NCBI GenBank assembly: GCA_027625915.1
Contig: JANTQA010000023.1
Location: 19,840,001-19,904,000 of the forward strand
Reading direction: 5' to 3'
DNA from: Anaeramoeba flamelloides
Lineage: Eukaryota > Metamonada > Anaeramoebidae
DNA length: 64,000 nucleotides
Shown: positions 62,415 to 64,000 of the stretch, piece after piece
Layout of the letters: every line of letters begins with the position of its first letter
Numbering within the stretch: the stretch's first letter is position 1
Notes under the pieces: model-generated
Databases searched by the model: none
The model's input: the letters and a program-made list of their open reading frames with translations, nothing else
What the model was told of the DNA's origin: nothing
Position numbers and translations under genes: made by a program

Positions 62415-62625
62415 AGAAAATCAATATATATTCAGAACAAAACAGAAAACCTTAAGATACGTTCTGTAAGATTTTTTTAATAAAAGAAATAACAAGAAAA
62501 TCAATAGATATTCAGAACAAAAACAACAAAAAAATAATAAAACGAGATACTATTATGCACTTCTCCATACTTAAATATTTAAAAAGAAATAAAACTGTAA
62601 AATAATTGATTTCACGATTGTTAAT
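62415..62625 (-). repeat. Right arm of the inverted repeat around the armadillo-like exon
   Basis: Complement of 60101-60311. The intervening 2.1 kb holds repeat H and the main exon 61521-62057. Confidence 0.75.
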
Positions 62626-62762
62626 TTATGAATACATACACAATTTTTTTTTTGTTTAAAAAGTAAAAGCTAAAAATTAACAATGTAAAAAGAAAAAATA
62701 GTTAGAAAAAAGCGTATTGTATTTACCCTAAATTTCAAATTTAAATCGCTGGTCTTAATATT

Positions 62763-64000
62763 AGAGGCTTTTGCTATAATATAAACCCCATTCCAAAAAT
62801 TTGGACACACCCAAAATAAAAAATAGGCAAAATAAAGCTCAATTTATTATATTTTTACAAACCTAATACAAAACCACATTTAAGTTACTAGATATTAATT
62901 TTTTAATAAGTAATCATTTTCATCAAAATAAAAGAAAAAAATATCAAACAAAAAAAAAAAATCAGTGTGTCAAAAATAATGAAACGAGCGGAACAAAAAA
63001 TGTATTGGTAAATTTGTTGAAATTTTACCCACAATTGTTGATCGATCAAATGATAAGATAACATCGTCAAATTGTATGTGATTTTCCAATTTAACAAACT
63101 AACACTAACCTTCTATCAACCATCGAAAAAAAAATTCCGATCTAACAAAACAGATTACGTAACTGGAAAAAAGGAAATGAAAACAAAACAAAAAAGACAA
63201 AAAATGATGAAATAGTTTGTAAAATCAAAAATTATTTCCAAATTGAATTTAAAGTGAATTTATTGTTATTGTTTCAACCGTTTAAATCGTGTCCAAATTT
63301 TTGGAATTTAGTTTAGATTATCAACATATTATCCATAAAATCAGGATTAATCCAACTTTATCGTAAAAAAATCATACAAAATAGTGAAATAATTGAGATA
63401 GCTGACAATAATTGAAAAAAATAATTTTTATAAATTTTTTCTTTTTATTTTTTTGTTGATATAAAAGAATAATTCTCTCATGAATATTACTATCAAACAA
63501 AAAATAACTCATTTGGGAAACGCAATTGAAATTTATAATAGATACGTTTTTTGTAAAAAAAAAAAAATGGGATATTGCCTTACCAAGTTAAATAACCAAA
63601 AAGAAAAAGGAAGAATTGTTATTCTTATAGGTGATCGATCTAATGAAAAAAACCGTAAACTTCTTGTTTTATTTTCTGCCCAATCCAAAGATATTAGAAG
63701 AAGGGTAAGAAGAAGAAAACAAATGTCAACTGCAATCTTAATAATTGTTGATCACGTGTATATACGTTATTGAGATACCTTTTGAAAAGTTATCCAACTC
63801 CTTTGTACTTTTATAGAATATTGAAAATGTTTTAACCCAAGAACACATTATTTAAAGAACGGGTGAAGAGTTGGTTGTTTTAGAGGTATTTTTATTCAAT
63901 GTAATTTACAACAACATGATTGGATTGAGAAACTTTTTATTTGCATTTTTTATTATGTTTGTTGATCTTAAGGATCGATCGATTTTTCAACCAAACCAAA
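62763..64000 (-). mobile_element. Second copy of the 1.27-kb TIR element, cut by the window end
   Basis: Begins AGAGGCTTTTGCTATAAT, a decayed terminus. After the MITE at 62791-63306 it continues with ATTATCAACATATTATCC, TAATCCAACTTTATCG and then, to 64000, sequence collinear with the reverse complement of about 48300-49230 (TTCTGCCCAAT, AAGTTATCCAACTC, AAGAACACATTATTTAAAGA). The subterminal TCGCGAT motifs have mostly decayed. Confidence 0.6.
62791..63306 (-). mobile_element. 516-bp MITE with TTCCAAAAATTTGGACAC ends
   Basis: Inverted termini TTCCAAAAATTTGGACAC and GTGTCCAAATTTTTGGAA, nearly perfect. The interior matches 7540-7740 in reverse. It appears inserted into the second copy of the 1.27-kb element. 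No coding capacity. Confidence 0.78.

Noticed and set aside
63480-63773. Open frame with an arginine-rich segment (RRRVRRRKQ)
   Set aside because: Falls in the second copy of the 1.27-kb element; the same stretch at 48475-48669 is in another frame context and is interrupted, so no protein is conserved.
1-64000. tRNA or rRNA genes
   Set aside because: Visual search on both strands found no T-loop (GGTTCRANYCC) set with a matching acceptor stem and no rRNA-like stretch; a covariance search could still reveal a diverged one.

Overview
This is a very AT-rich (roughly 80% A+T) nuclear window from a unicellular eukaryote. Its genes have GT-AG introns (donors mostly GTAAGT or GTAAGA, acceptors TAG or CAG) and use the standard code. 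The proteins are typical eukaryotic ones: a Rab GTPase, a Qc-SNARE, a VDAC-like porin, ankyrin and BTB proteins and a voltage-sensor protein. Lysine/asparagine-rich ankyrin/BTB proteins of this style are abundant in Anaeramoeba (Metamonada). That is my best guess for the source, but it is an inference and not proven by the window.

Layout. 1-6.1 kb: 3' part of a Rab gene whose long introns hold foldback elements. 6.1-9.5 kb: nested repeats. 9.5-10.6 kb: an orphan basic protein (minus strand). 11-15.6 kb: repeats. 15.7-32.5 kb: three minus-strand repeat-protein gene models (BTB, ankyrin, ankyrin) separated by repeat-filled DNA; the BTB and first ankyrin models may be one gene. 36.4-37.8 kb: VDAC-like porin (minus). 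38-42 kb: repeats, including a Tc1/mariner transposase remnant and a near-perfect 200-bp palindromic MITE. 42.8-44.3 kb: a four-exon voltage-sensor-domain gene with a 20-nt micro-exon (plus), flanked by direct copies of an unusual hairpin-chain repeat. 45-50 kb: terminal-inverted-repeat elements. 51.8-52.6 kb: syntaxin-6-like SNARE (plus) lying inside an inverted repeat. 54-58.8 kb: little beyond repeats. 58.9-62.06 kb: a helical, armadillo-like gene (minus), with its main exon also inside an inverted repeat. 62.7-64 kb: a second copy of a 1.27-kb element, running off the window.

Function. Rab and SNARE belong to vesicle traffic and the porin to a mitochondrion-related organelle. The ankyrin/BTB proteins are probable protein-interaction scaffolds and the voltage-sensor protein is a membrane protein. 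They look like independent neighbours, not one pathway. Most of the window (well over half) is non-autonomous DNA-transposon debris: foldback elements, MITEs with TA or possibly TTAA target sites, and a family of chained hairpins. No tRNA, rRNA, CRISPR array or retroelement was recognised. Repeat-family boundaries were judged by eye and are approximate unless sharp inverted repeats are cited.
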